Notes under the pieces: generated by a model
Seen by the model: only the letters and a program-made list of their open reading frames with translations
Told to the model about the DNA's origin: nothing
Databases searched by the model: none
Source of the DNA: Paramarasmius palmivorus
Taxonomy: Eukaryota > Basidiomycota > Agaricomycetes > Agaricales > Marasmiaceae
Length of the DNA: 64,000 nucleotides
NCBI GenBank assembly: GCA_037176845.1
Contig: JAYKXP010000073.1
Span: 231,363 to 295,362 of the forward strand
Direction: 5' to 3'
Made by a program: the position numbers and the translations under genes
Shown: positions 1-12,155 of the stretch, piece after piece
Numbering within the stretch: position 1 is the first letter of the stretch
Layout: the number at the start of each line of letters is the position of its first letter

Positions 1-1891
1 CAATAGCGTAGCTAAAGATAACTTACATATTCATGTACACGTGTACACTCCTCACCGCTCCAGATACAGGAGATAGATTGCCATTCATGATAGTCTGTGC
101 ACCTTGGAACTGTGCGAGTCCGATAAGTCTGTTAGACTCAAAATCAGAGGTGCGGAACCCTGGACCGCTAGGACCGAACGTTTTCAGCTAGCTGCACTTC
201 GGAAGTTCGCAATCGCAACTCACCGACCATGGCAGTCCTGGGCAGTACCGCCGCACGTGGATTGATTGAAAGTGCAGGGCATTCCATCATATGGTTTTCC
301 AGGGCTCTCACAAAAGGCACCCAATCTGTGAAATGGAGTTCAGGGTTCGGGTAGAGAATGGAATCCGCGAAACATACGTGTTAGGGCTAGTATCCCCCAC
401 ATTCGCTGTCAGAAGCAGAAGACATCAGTGGAGGTGATTATCTGATACGGTCTTGAAATACCTTGAGTGAATCCGGCAACGAAGGTGGTATTTCCCGGCA
501 TTGACGCGGGTTCTACTGAAGCTGGGGTCCGGAAACATGTTAGTTCCCCTGGAATTTCACCGAAGAGATGAGTACCACACACCTTCATACAAAAACGCAG
601 CCATGCCCTTGTTATCGGTGCTGACCAGGGTGTTGTTCTAGGCCAAACCAAGATGTAATTAGCCGTTTACACGCCGCGAGTGTGAGACAGCGCCCATACC
701 TCATACAAACTTGTGCCATGGACGGCAAAGAAGCTGAGGAAACCCCGCGCTTTCCCACTAGCATCATCGAACCTTAACAAGGTCATGTCCTTGTCCTGAT
801 CGAATTGATATCGTGCCCTTTCATCGGCCGGATTGGCCAGATATGCAGATGGGGACCTATTGATATTGGCATCCAAAATCGTCGTATTTCCGAGACTCAA
901 TTTGCCAGGAGCCAAGTTATCATGAGCTCTCTTTACAGCTAGTACAGTACCCTGTACGATCGCATCAGCTGTCTGCTTAACGTAGCCTAGAGCTGTAACT
1001 TGTGGGAGAAGGTCCTCCAAGTAACCGCCCACACCGGCGTGTTGATGAGTTCCGACGAACGCGATGTTTTCATTCGTATAGACACCGGGGAATTGCGAGG
1101 TTAGTTGTTGGACAATCGAACGACGGACGCCCGTGTCACCCATTGCGATATCTGCGCAGATCAATCAATAGTTAGTCCTTGGGTCCGGCGAATTGATCGT
1201 TCAAAAGGGTGTAAAAGGTGTTATTTCTAGACAGCGCTCTGATCGCCTTCTGGACATGGAGAGTGGCTCCACTGTCCACGCGCTAGTCACGAGCACGACG
1301 CATGGACGAGCGTATAAGGAACATAGATCCAGCGCTTAGTACTAAAGATTCGGCGGTATGAACTACTCCGTGAAGCAGAGGTGATGAAGGGAAGAGCGTG
1401 GCAAGACACGTCGAACAACAGTTGTTCAAATGAAATTGGTGAACCAGCATGACTCACCAGAGTTGATGAACACGATTCGGTTGTTCGAGCTTGCAGCCTC
1501 AGCAATTATGAAAGCTCGACTCCTCTGGCGCATGTGTAAACCCGTGTCTGTCTGTGCAAGGGAAGCATAGCCCTACGTGGGAGGACACTTTAGTATTGGA
1601 TTGCATCTCGGGATACGAGGGTACCCCTCACCATCATGTTGGTTTCCACGACAGGCCTTGAGAAAATTCTTCAACATCTATTCAATTTCAGAGCACACAG
1701 GAGGCTTCACCCAGTTATATCGCCAACTCCTGTATCGTTGTAAGCTTTCGTTATCGTAAAGGTACATTGATAGGTGACGCACCCAAGCCTAGAAGATACT
1801 CCTGCGCAACCACTCCAATCACTCCTCCATTTCGATGAAACAACGGGCCAGAGGCTAAAAATGCCGTCAGATACCACACAAAGCCTGTCAT
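1..1891 (-). CDS. Neutral ceramidase (3' end beyond window)
   Basis: Hydrolyses ceramide to sphingosine and fatty acid; secreted or membrane-associated. Exons that I can join in frame: 1783-1891, 1711-1729, 1632-1656, 1458-1572, 1151-700, 637-583, 521-462, 405-378, 325-224, 167-27; the last exon leads into an intron that leaves the window. The start at 1891 gives a hydrophobic leader before the mature YLLGLGVGDITGPVVE opening. Family hallmarks seen: GTHQHAGVGGY (zinc-binding His region), the AVHGTSLYENN histidine block, and NVGDTSPNT followed by GAFC, which matches the amidase signature NxGDVSPNxxxxC whose Ser is the nucleophile. I see no frame break over about 230 residues. Recognition as neutral/alkaline ceramidase is firm; the N-terminus is less so, because an in-frame Met at 1963 is also possible. 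Confidence 0.9.
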
Positions 1892-3855
1892 TGAGTCGAA
1901 TAATCCTCGAATGAGCTCCCAAAAGTTGAAAGGGAGGGTATCGTGGTAAGAAAGGAGAGGCATTTTCCCTGAAACGAATTTATATATCCCGAGTAGAGTT
2001 CCTGATGATACAGGTGTCGTCGTCAGCTGGAGATGAGAACCACCGAAGATGAGACCCACATGCACCGATTATCACGAGTTAGATGCTCTTTTTCGTATCC
2101 CTCAGGCCTTTCTGGTCGTTTTAGATAGTGAGAGGAGCAAAGAAGAGCTTAGGGGACCTCAAGGGGCCAGAGAAGATCGATTCGAGCAGCACCCATTCCA
2201 GCCAGCCAACGGTTGCAGCGAGCAACGTCAGTCGGCCGGAAATGGCAGTATATCACCTGAGCACTCGGCTGAGGCGGTTTTGCGTGGCCGAGTGTCATAC
2301 GGAAGCAGATGAATAACAAAGGAATTTTCAAATGGAAATATCTTTATTTCGCAGTAAAGATTGTTTCTTACAGTTCCTGGCTTGGAAGTATACTAGAGGA
2401 GAGTAGTACCGTTGCGAAGGAAACAGAGATAATTGTAATTGAGATTGGGTGAACAGTTACGGGGTAGGGTATCAAGAAGTATCAAGGAATAGGGATTCGG
2501 AACACGGTTAAGAAGGTATCTGTGAGATAGGAATCGTGGCGGATCTACAGAAGCCATTCGCATCCGTAGATAATACGACGATGTAGGTGATACATATGGC
2601 GTCCATCATTGTCTTTCGGACAATTCGGAGCTGGAATATTCCATGATAAGAAAGTCTGGACCATGTTGAACAGTGCCGACATAATGTACGTATGGCGGGA
2701 GTGCAATTTGGATGCGAGACTCGTGCGACGTCGGCCAACAGAGATCTAGATAGAAACAAACAAGTCAACGTCAGTCAGGGCTCTGAAACGAATAGGCAGA
2801 TTGGGAACAAGGGAAAAGGTCAGTTGGCTGTTCTTAGTTTTGTGAAAATACTCTCCATGGCCGAAGCTCCAGAGAAGTTGGTGATAAAAGTGTCTCATCC
2901 GTGGAACCGATAAAGGATTAACTGCTTACCCTGATGCTTCCCTCGAACTCCCTATCAAAACGACTCAGTCTGACACATCGACACGGCAGCGGAGGCTTTA
3001 TATTGTCGAAAAACTTCATGCCATTCTCAAACATCGGCAGAGTGGAGGTGATCTGATGCATAAATGTCAGAACAAATTGCGAGAAGCAGGCATAAAAATT
3101 TATCAGAAGTGCACTGTTTGGCTGTGTGCTCGTGCCATTCGTCAAAGCATTAGAGCTACGACTGGGGCGGCAAAGAAATCTTCATATGACTAGAGAAGGA
3201 AGTGAGCACGTACCTGTTTGAGAAACGTGCCACAGGGTAATGATTTGACACACGGCGTCGGAGAATTTTGAGGAGCTCTGGTAATATTCAGGTGGCTTCA
3301 TATGTTACTTGAGCACTGAGGCGTATCGCGGCCGACACTGAAAGCATCTTGAGATTCAGGGCGAAACAGGGCATGGATGTCGAGGCCAGGGAAGGAGAGA
3401 CAGGGTACGGGAATGAGCGGGTCAAAAATTTTCTTTGTTGATTGTTGACCAGTATTTGGTCGATGCTTGGTCAGCTACCACGATTTTGCCGATAAGATAA
3501 GATTATAACTTCGCTAGTCTAAGTAGTGCCACTGTGGCGAACGGTGTCCTCTGCTAAAGAAATTCCTGTACTGTGTTTTGGGAGAGAAAATTCCACCACT
3601 AACTACAAGTAACCCTATCGCCTTTGCTGTTATGCTCGTGATCCAGGAAATTACCAAGTTGCCAGGCCTGTCTACTTTGAACGAGGAGCATCACTCCGAC
3701 ACATACGGCGCAATTTGGGAATGCTCTTCGACCCGACCTTGAGCTCCCGTACATACCAACATCATGGACTGTCTCTGATGATGAAGTGACCTGGCAAGCC
3801 TGAATTCAATGTGGGCCTGTCTTTCCCGTTCAATATCAGCCTAGACGGGCTGACG
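1892..3855. other. Intergenic, no supported gene
   Basis: No recognisable protein. A minus-strand stretch around 2918-3145 has modest coding character and plausible splice sites on both sides (AG near 3168, GT near 2926), but I could not join it in frame to neighbours and its translation matches nothing I know. Confidence 0.4.
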
Positions 3856-4372
3856 TTAGTCGGGTGCATCAGAATGGAGGATATGAACTAGCGGCCGCAC
3901 CATTGTACGAAGTCGTAGCTTTTCTAGAATTGTGTAGTGTTCAACCACTCTTCTGGTTTGGTGCCAGGACAAAAATAACAAGCGCTGGATATTCCAGCCC
4001 TTTTCTCGGATTTCATACCCCTCTCGTTTGAGATGAGAAATGTTTTCCTCGAGCCTATTGACATATTGTCAGATAAGACGGCTTTTATCGGCCCTTAGAA
4101 AATACTCACTCGGATAGGGAATGCCTATGGTGCATGGCCGATTCAGGTGGAAGATAGTCTACGTCTGCCGAGTGGAGAAAATCGCTGAAGTTCTTGATTT
4201 CACGTTCGAGGGATCGGAGAGTAATACAAGGGAAGAGAGCTCGCAGGAGGCTAATAACAGCCAGTACAGCGACGCTGAACATCACGACAAAGGGTGTCGA
4301 CTTTCCAAAATCGTTCGTATCCATCGACATCGATACTTCGGCAGAGGCTGGCGATTTTGGTAGCGAGGGCAT
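3856..4372 (-). CDS. Small single-pass membrane protein with coiled-coil character
   Basis: Two exons (4372-4110 and 4054-3856) joined by a 55 bp GT-AG intron give 153 residues. Residues about 27-47 form a hydrophobic membrane span (FVVMFSVAVLAVISLLRALF). This is followed by a charged, heptad-like stretch (LEREIKNF, then LEENISHLKREGYEIREKG) and a basic/aromatic C-terminal part ending HSDAPD. Small proteins of this layout are common unnamed entries in mushroom genomes; I do not know a function. The intron joins the two halves in frame and both flanks read as coding, which is the main support. The start at 4372 is the first Met of the open frame. Confidence 0.6.
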
Positions 4373-6268
4373 AGTTTCTGGAGTCGATAAACGAGCGTGA
4401 GCACGCGTGTTGGATTAATAAGAGATACTAGAAGCTATAGACCAGTGTATTTCGAGTTCCCCTGTGTATATCGGTAGATCCCTTCCTTGACCCCAAATAC
4501 CGAGTAAATGCGGTGAAGTCACCGACAATTGAATATTTCGATGCGCAGACTTCACGTCACCCCTACAGCACAGAAGTTTGAGCCGGACTATCGTTCACGA
4601 GGGTATTTGCGGCTTGAAGCGAGTAAACCGGGTCGAGCGCTGCGCGTTAGCGCTTCGTGGCCTGGCGAAGCAGTAGAACATCACGAACATGCGGAAATCT
4701 CCTGTAACAAAATATAGCATATAGCATTATGAAAACAATCAAACCTTCGATTGGCAATGTATTTGTGCTGTGCCGTTGAGATAGCACAACTACAAAAACA
4801 CCGAAGTCGAAGGGAAACATAATGAAATGATCAAAGAAGTCCGGGGTTGACAGATGTTCACGAGCAGCTGTAGGATCAATCAAAAACAGAAGAAAACACA
4901 TCATCTGTCAGTTCCAATTCAAATGATGTCTTTTATTGCGCTTACCGGGGTGATAGATGTTGTGTGGCAAGCGCTGGGAAAGCATGAAGACCAGTTTGGA
5001 AAAATGAAAGAAGTCTAGAAGAAAACCTTAACTTCACCGACCCCGAAGCTAATAATTTCGGTTCTGCTTGATTTTCGACCCTCTGCCCTACAGTTGACAG
5101 CCATAGACTATTTCGGGCGAACGTGAAAGCAGAAGTATGACGAAATCTAGTCATAAGGCTCCTAGCCTCGTACTAGGGCTAGAATCAGGATATACAGAGT
5201 GCGGAACGGATGTGGGGGATAGATGGGGGGATAGATGGGTGGAACGACGGAAGGAAGACTGGGATGCCAAAGTTTATATGAACTTGGAGATCATTTTGAA
5301 GGCCGCAATGCAATCCGGTCATCATGAATAACGCAGACCCCGACCATTCCTGGTGTCAGATAGTGACTCGATGTGTTCAGGCTGCACGTCATTGTCGTCG
5401 AGTGACTTCTTGCTGCTTTTCAATCGAAAGATTGAACGTAGCAATCATTGATATAAGTGTCAAAGGAGCACTAGCATATCATGTCGAGTTGTGGGCGAGG
5501 ACAGCAATGGTTGTGAAAGTCTCGAGTCGGCGAGGCGGGGAGCGGCAGTGACCGTCGCGGCGGAGCGCGCCGGCTGATGCCGAATTGGTGTTGTCATCTA
5601 CGGTCTACCACCATGTTTTTCCTACAGGGACAAGTTCTCTGAGTTCACCAAAAGCTCGTAGAGAGGATAGGTCGAATACTGGTATGCTCTGCGCTATCTT
5701 GTCTAGATTTAACCTATGCTGATTTTCCCAGTTTTACCCTCGGTACATTCGAAAATCTTCCTGGATGGTTCAACGAAAGTGCATAGGGTTGTTTGAGATA
5801 TAGAATCCACGGCTCGCGGTATGTCGGCAGTCGTATCTCTGCGCGTAGTTGATACTGAAGAGTAGTTTCTTGCCGACTAGGACCGTTTACCTCATCGAGA
5901 AGAAAAGTGGAACTAGGTGGAACTCTATCTTCTTGAAAGCCCCAAAGTTATTCGGATAGAAGGCTTGAAACGGCAGGCAGATATCCAGACTCCCATTGGA
6001 ACCTCAGCGACCTAATTACCTGAGCAGGTTCAGCCAGTTTGACGCCTGGCTTCAGGTATTAAACTTTGCATTTTTACCAGTTTCTTTGGTAACATCCGCC
6101 TTTCAATTTTTAGTGGCGTCCACAGCACACCTTCGATTACAGATATCCGCCAGTCCGCAGCAGGAAGAAGCTTTTGGGCGTCTGGAGAAGGACACATAAA
6201 CCCTCTGTGATTCAACCTTCACCCGACCACCTTCTTTCCTACCCGAGATTATTCTTTCAGACTTCACC
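4373..6268. other. Intergenic / 5' region of the dynamin gene
   Basis: I found no convincing gene. Short minus-strand open stretches at 4647-4904 and 4942-5154 have splice-like borders but no recognisable product and do not join cleanly. The last few hundred bases before 6269 are the likely promoter and 5' leader of the dynamin gene. Confidence 0.4.
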
Positions 6269-9003
6269 ATGCCATCCGTGCCCAGCATCGACGACGACAA
6301 TGGTTCCATCACTTCCGCCAAAAGCGTATCTGAAGTTTCCTCCCTCGACGAACGTAAGACAGTCGGTCTATCCAATGCTTCGCTTTCGCCAGAACGTCGC
6401 CGAATGCTTGACTCAGTGAACCATCTTCTGGATACTGGGTATGCCATTCTGCTATTGTCCACGTTCACTGTGATTAACGCATTTTACGTAGAGTACAGTT
6501 GGACATCGATGTTCCTCTGATCGCAGTTACTTATTGGCAACCAAAGCGCCGGGAAGTCTTCACTCATTGAAGCCATATCCGGTATCACTCTGCCTAGGGC
6601 TTCTGGAACATGTACTCGGTACGATCCCTCCGCTCTGTTAGCCCTTTCCCATACTGGAATCTTGCTAGGTGCCCGACTGAGTGTCGGTTGAAGAACTCTG
6701 ATGAGGCATGGAAATGCAAAGTCTCCCTGCGCATCCTCACCGACAGCTCCGGACAACCTCTGGGCCAGGCACGTGTTGAATCATTCGGCGATATCATTTT
6801 CGACAAGGAAGACGTAGAGGAACGTATCAGTCGAGCACAGCGCGCTATTCTAAACCCACACATCCCTCTCCAACGTTTCTTAGACGAAGACGAGGACGCT
6901 ATTGGCAACCTCAATCGTAACTCGTTCTCCATTAACTGCGTTGCTCTAGAGATTGCTGGGCGTGACGTTGCTGATCTCTCTTTCGTTGACCTGCCTGGTA
7001 AGGGTCGGCAACTCGTGTATTGATACTCGTACTCAAAATTTTTTTCACAGGTTTGATACGGTCGACCTCAGATGGAAACACTGGAGATATTGAATTGGTG
7101 GAGAAGATGGTTGAATCATACATCAAGAAACCCAGTTGTATCATCTTGCTCACCGTGTCCTGTGAAAGTAAGGCAGACTCTGTCTTTTTTTTTTCGTCCG
7201 CTTACAGATAATTTTCAGCCGATTTTATGAACCAAGGGGCCCTGCAACTGGCCAAGAAGTTTGACAAAGATGGCAAACGTACAGTCGGTGAGTTTATCAG
7301 AATTATTTTCTGCCACTGTAGTTGATGTCCTTAAGGTGTACTCACCAAACCGGATCGCATCGAACGCGGGGATGAACACGAGTGGCTTGGTTTCATCCGA
7401 GGCCAGACTCAGCCTTTGCGAAACAATTGGTTCTGCGTCAAGCAGCCAAGTACTGCCGACCTCCAGAGGGGCATTACGTGGAACGAGGCACGGGACAAGG
7501 AGAACAGGTTCTTCTCGATGATGTCCCCGTGGTCCGAAATAGAGGCCATGTATCAGAAGTATCTCCGCACCTCGAACTTGGTCGAGCGTCTGAGCGTCAT
7601 ACTCTCTGACCTGATCGCTAAAAGGTTTGTTTTCATGTGATGTTTCTAGAGATGGACCTGACTCTCTACCCATCTAGGCTACCCGAAATTCAAGAAGAAC
7701 TCGAGAACGCGGTTCGGGATGCACGAAAGACCCTCAGTGCATTGCCAAAGGAACCTTCCAATGATCCTGTTCGCGAGGTCACAAATATGATATACGTCTT
7801 TGTCGACGACGTGAAGAGGCACATGGAAGGAGTTCCGACAGAGGTCGGTCTCCCTCAAACGATTCGACCTCATCAGGAGAGGTTCAAGCAGGCGATAAGG
7901 AATACGGCGCCGAACTTCAGGCCGTTCGAGCGTTCTCGCAAAGTCAAATCCTCCGCACCTCCCTTCCCGGATTTCATTGTCCACGAAGAAGGAACGCCGA
8001 TCGCTGCAAGTGACCACAATATGATTTATGCTGACGAGGTGCTTCAGAGAGCAGAAGGGTAAGCGAGCGTAGTGTATCGCAACATTTCTCAGCTAAGCAT
8101 CTCTTTCAGTGCACGCACCCGAGAGTTACCAAGTAACCATCCATACATCGTCAAAGAAGGCTATGTTTCTGCGATTACTCGTCGTTGGTTTACTCCTGCC
8201 GAGGCGCTCTGCAAGGAAGTCTTCGAATTGACTTCACATGTTGTTGGCGAACTCATCGGGGATCACTTTTCGGACTTTGGGCAGGGATCGCTGGAGCGTC
8301 AGATCAGGTAAGGACTAGCACCGTTCTGTGATTGAGATAATCATTGATTGATCATTGTAATTACAGGCGTATTGTTCAAGGATACATGCGTGAGCGCTAC
8401 GAGCATACCCAGAATCAGCTAGATTGGTTTGTCAAACTCGAGGAGCGTCCATCTACTTTGAACACACACTACTTCACCGACTTATCGCGACAAGTTCTTC
8501 GAGTTCTACACGAAGCAGCGCATAGAAGAATTGTACCCAGACCTGATGGAAAAGTGCTTGCAAGGAGAGAGCCTTGAGATACACGAGGCGCTTCTCGCCT
8601 TTGCTGGTATTTCTGGGATCTCGGATTGCAAACCGGTAGACTTGCAGAGGTTGCTTCCAGCCGACGAGATGGAACCCGCGCTAAAGATCATGGCCGAGGT
8701 TCGGGCTTACTTCCAAGGTAAGCAGCTTCTTCTCATCCAAGTACGTGACTAATTAGTTGACAGTTGCCTACAAACGTTTTGTCGATATGGTGCCACTCAC
8801 TATCGACTATGAATTAGTCAGGGGGCTTGACAGAGACATCCTGACTACTCTTCTTTCTGGACTCGATATTCACGGTAAAGACGGGATCCGCATTTGCCGG
8901 GAATTCGCTCAGGAGAGTCCTCAGCTCGCTGGTCGTCGTGAAGAGTTGTCGAAGAAGTTGGAGAGATTTGCTGTCTGCGAGCGAAGAACTGTCGAAACTC
9001 TAA
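6269..9003 (+). pseudogene. Dynamin-family GTPase, ten exons, three frame breaks
   Basis: Large GTPase of the dynamin/Mx-like fungal type (membrane remodelling). Exons: 6269-6438, 6492-6618, 6669-6997, 7051-7167, 7219-7287, 7336-7624, 7678-8058, 8110-8307, 8367-8717, 8764-9003. G motifs: G1 GNQSAGKSS (about 6536-6560), the G2 threonine in SGTCTRCPTE, G3 DLPG (6988-6997), G4 TKPD (exon 6). Middle and GED regions follow (LNTHYFTD; VDMVPLTIDYELVRGL). Three insertions disrupt it: 4 bp just before the P-loop (about 6528-6532), 1 bp about 8482, and 1 bp about 8967. Undoing the last one gives the usual end LLSASEELSKL and a stop at 9001-9003; unrepaired, reading stops at 9038. Either a recent pseudogene or assembly indels; every intron is canonical, so decay would be young. 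Confidence 0.8.
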
Positions 9004-9199
9004 TCATCCGTTCCCGAAATGATTCATGTATAGTGTAATGTCTCCTGCGACGTGAGCTCTTGATGCCTAATGTCTTGATTCTTAATGCCAAAGGTCGAAC
9101 AGACCCTCAGACCTACGACCGATAGAACCAAAAGGAATTTCCTACTGGCCTCGCAAAGTACGTATATCACTACATAGGACGAAACATTATCCATGGTGG

Positions 9200-9289
9200 C
9201 TGGCGTTCTCAGGAGGAACCTCATCCTCCCTTCATTCTCCTAGCTGTAACCTTGCATTGAGTAGCCCGACTTGCTCCGCTGTTGGGATA
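9200..9289 (-). pseudogene. Remnant of a GH76-like C-terminal tail
   Basis: On the minus strand this reads as a damaged copy of the conserved cytoplasmic tail of the neighbouring family (IPTAE, LLNARLQ, then REDEVPPE with an in-frame stop before REDEV). Nothing of the ectodomain accompanies it. It lies about 540 bp from the equivalent tail of gene 1 (about 9770-9850), so it looks like half of a local tandem duplication. Confidence 0.65.
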
Positions 9290-9470
9290 TGTACTATATT
9301 TGGGGAGCATCTTCACCACGACTACCTTGTGATGCTACTCAGTGTCGAGAGGAGAAAATTAGGGACTTAGGTATATCCTCTCATTCATGATCTCGCACCT
9401 GCTGTTATGACTCGGCGGAGCATCTGGATTCCTGATGGCGCTTGGTACCTCAGGCGACGACTAGCTGAGC

Positions 9471-9560
9471 TGAGATCCTCGCAACTGGCCGGTCGTCGTG
9501 AGCTGCCGAAGCTGGAGCGACCATTGTCTGCGAGCAAGAAACCGTCGAGGTTCCGATCAA
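9471..9560 (+). pseudogene. Remnant of the dynamin 3' end
   Basis: A second, diverged copy of the last coding bases of the dynamin gene (compare about 8915-9005). It shares the QLAGRRE-coding bases and the LSAS-coding stretch but has several small deletions. It sits between the two GH76-like tails, which gives the order dynamin end, GH76 tail, dynamin end, GH76 tail. Confidence 0.65.
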
Positions 9561-9747
9561 TCAATCGACTTTGTAAGTAACTTACCATGTATGTTGAACT
9601 ACACGTCCGTACAATGAACTTTCTCCTTTCTTTCCTATTCTCTTTCTAGTTGATGTGTGCACAAATGTCACTTGAGGTTGATGAGTTTTGATTACTGCAG
9701 TGAGGTCTATACATTGGGACAAGTATGTACTTCTATGATGCGCACAG

Positions 9748-12155
9748 CTAATACCTAGGATATCGGGGAAGTACCTCGTCCTCCCGCCATCGTTCCGGCT
9801 GGAGCCTCGCATTCAGCAGCCTAACAAGCTCCGCCGTAGGGATGCGGCTTTCCAACTCTGAGGTGTCACTGGACGATATGGTAGCCAGACGACAAGGTAC
9901 GTGTATGAACAGTATACCCAGGATCAGTGGTATACTGACTTTCGGAAGTGCCCGAATAGACAGAGGTTGCAGGAGCATCGAGCGCAGTTTCTGACCGTAT
10001 CTGTCCCTTTCGCGGAGGTAGATCGGTAGTGAGATTCTGGTTCGTCGTCTCGCGACGGGGGTGCAATGTCAGTTTGTGCTTGAGAACCCTCAAGGAAATT
10101 GGACGTATTTCGTGCTTTACGTCGAATGAGGAAGAGTACGAAGGCCACTATAAGTGCTATAGTGGCAAACCCTCCCACTACACCACCAGCGATCGCTCCG
10201 ATATTAGGTCCTTTAGAGGGATGGTCTGTCGGAGCAGGACTTGGAGTAGGCTCGCCGCCTCCGCCCCCACTTGCACGCGTGTCGTTGCTGAGGGAAATAC
10301 CAGCAATCAAAACGCTCAGGGCATTAGTTTGGTTTTCACTGGAGAATGTGGGTGACGGCGGTCCAACCCAGGATGCACCATAAACATTGCTTTGAGGCTC
10401 TCGCGCATTATTTAGTACTGCATTATACTGGGCAACTTCAGAAGAAGATCAATAAGAAAAAGTCCGAGAATATACCTGTACTGCGAGATAGCTTTCGATA
10501 TAGGTGCGAAGGTCTGAGGGAGTGCTGTTCCGATTATATATAGCAGCTAGACCACGAACGACGTATTGACCACCAAGTTCAGCAGCTATGAAATCGTTCA
10601 GTGTGAGCCCAGTGCTGGCCCAAGGTGTTGAAGATAAGATCTTTCACTTACCATCCATCTTGATAATACCATCGGCATCTTGCCACGATTTGCTTGTGAC
10701 AGTGCTCAAAACCAATTGATGCAAGCTAAAAAAGAATTAACTATTAACCATCCGACGGGGTTGAGGTTTTCATACGCACAGTTGTGTGATACGGCTATCT
10801 CCCGTTACAGACGACAGGACAGCCAACCCCTCTATTGTCAATCCACTATTGTAGGAATGCGCAATTTCTTGACTGGGAGCACACGTGTGAGCGTCGATGG
10901 TGTCCTGAATCAGGCCGTCAGCCCTATTGACGAAATGGTCGGAGAGGAAGGTCGCTGTTTGCATTGCCGCGTCCCTGTACGTATCGTTGGGGGTTGCTTC
11001 CGCAAGCAAAGCGGATGCTCTGTCGGAAGTTAGGTTAATCTACCGAGCTACGCAGTGCGAACAGTTGGAACGAACACAAGAAACGACCTGGTGATCAGCG
11101 AAAGATCAAAATATTCGTCTCGGCAACCAGATCTGTGAATTCTCACCCCGTGGAAAGTCCATTCAGATCCGGAACAGTTGGATCTCTCCTCTGTTGAACA
11201 TATCAACCTGATATCACGAAGTCTGTGCCCTGCTGGCTTACCCAAAAGCATCCACCAGCCATGGAATCTGATGGTGGGGGTCGATCAGGATATGAATCAG
11301 TAAATCCAAGTGGCAACTCACTTCGTTCACAATTTTCCTCGATAGTGAAGTTCTTTCCCGGTATCGAGCCCGTCCGGATGTTATCATCGGAAAGTGTATA
11401 TTCCCTCCCGCTTCCCCAGGCTATTTCAGCAAACGTCAGAAACGCTGGATCGCGGTATGCTGCATAAGCTCGAGTGGCTGCGATGCTATATGTTCTAATT
11501 TTAATCTCGCCTGATTAGCATTTTATTGCGGAAGAGCAGACGAGAAAGGCAGACGTACAATCCATAATTGATCTGTAGTCAAGTAGGATGGACATCGTAG
11601 TGAGCATGAATATTTGCCCGATGCGGCCAAACAAGAATACTAACGCTGAGGGTGTCGGTTGCTATGAGATTCTGGTCATCAATCGAGGTTCTTCAACGTA
11701 CAATTCGTTTAGAAATCCAGCTTGAACCACTTGAGCTTTGGCGAAGTACTGGAGAAGCTGATCTTTGTATGTGCTTTGATTCGTGGCCAGGTCGTACTCG
11801 GCCATCTGGGAATAGAATCTACCAGGCGTGCCGTAGAAAGAATCTAGTAGCAGTGGATGAGACTGGCAATAAGTTTGGAGTATCCCAACTCGTAAAGTCT
11901 ACAAGTCTTCGCACCGTCAAACTGTCCATTGTTTCCGAGTGCCGCGATTGTCTGTTGAATCCCATCCCTTGCGATGGCCACTCTATCGCCCTGAGATAGA
12001 GTTATGGTTGGGTTCTGGAAAACGATTCAAAATATATGAAGGCTCAACAAAGTTGTCGGAATCCGTCAGCATACCTTCCAGGATGAAGAGGGCATGAAGT
12101 CTTGAGCCGTCACAAAACTGAAGATAGCGTAGAGGTGGATGTAAAGGAAGAACAT
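9748..12155 (-). pseudogene. GH76-like membrane protein, gene 1 (frame-broken tail)
   Basis: Family member with all 13 exons traceable: 12155-12075 (signal peptide ending VTAQ), 12014-11915, 11843-11702, the single base 11645, 11572-11559 (14 nt), 11494-11322, 11267-11242, 11190-11147, 11087-11076 (12 nt), 11019-10780, 10725-10652, 10585-10476, 10427-9748. Ectodomain blocks: GRFYSQMAEYDLATNQS, NYGL, SMAGGCFW, ASALLAEAT, YNAVLNNARE. Transmembrane span about 10180-10110 (GAIAGGVVGGFATIALIVAF, then IRRK). After the span the tail is recognisable (HTRTLSSG; RIPTAELVRLLNARLQPERWREDE) but lies in two other frames. Small indels near 10080 and about 9880 therefore break it, and the usual PPEY has become LPRY. 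Ectodomain exons join in frame. Confidence 0.75.

Noticed and set aside
2508..3145. Candidate two-exon gene on the minus strand
   Set aside because: The exons cannot be joined in frame and the products are unrecognisable.
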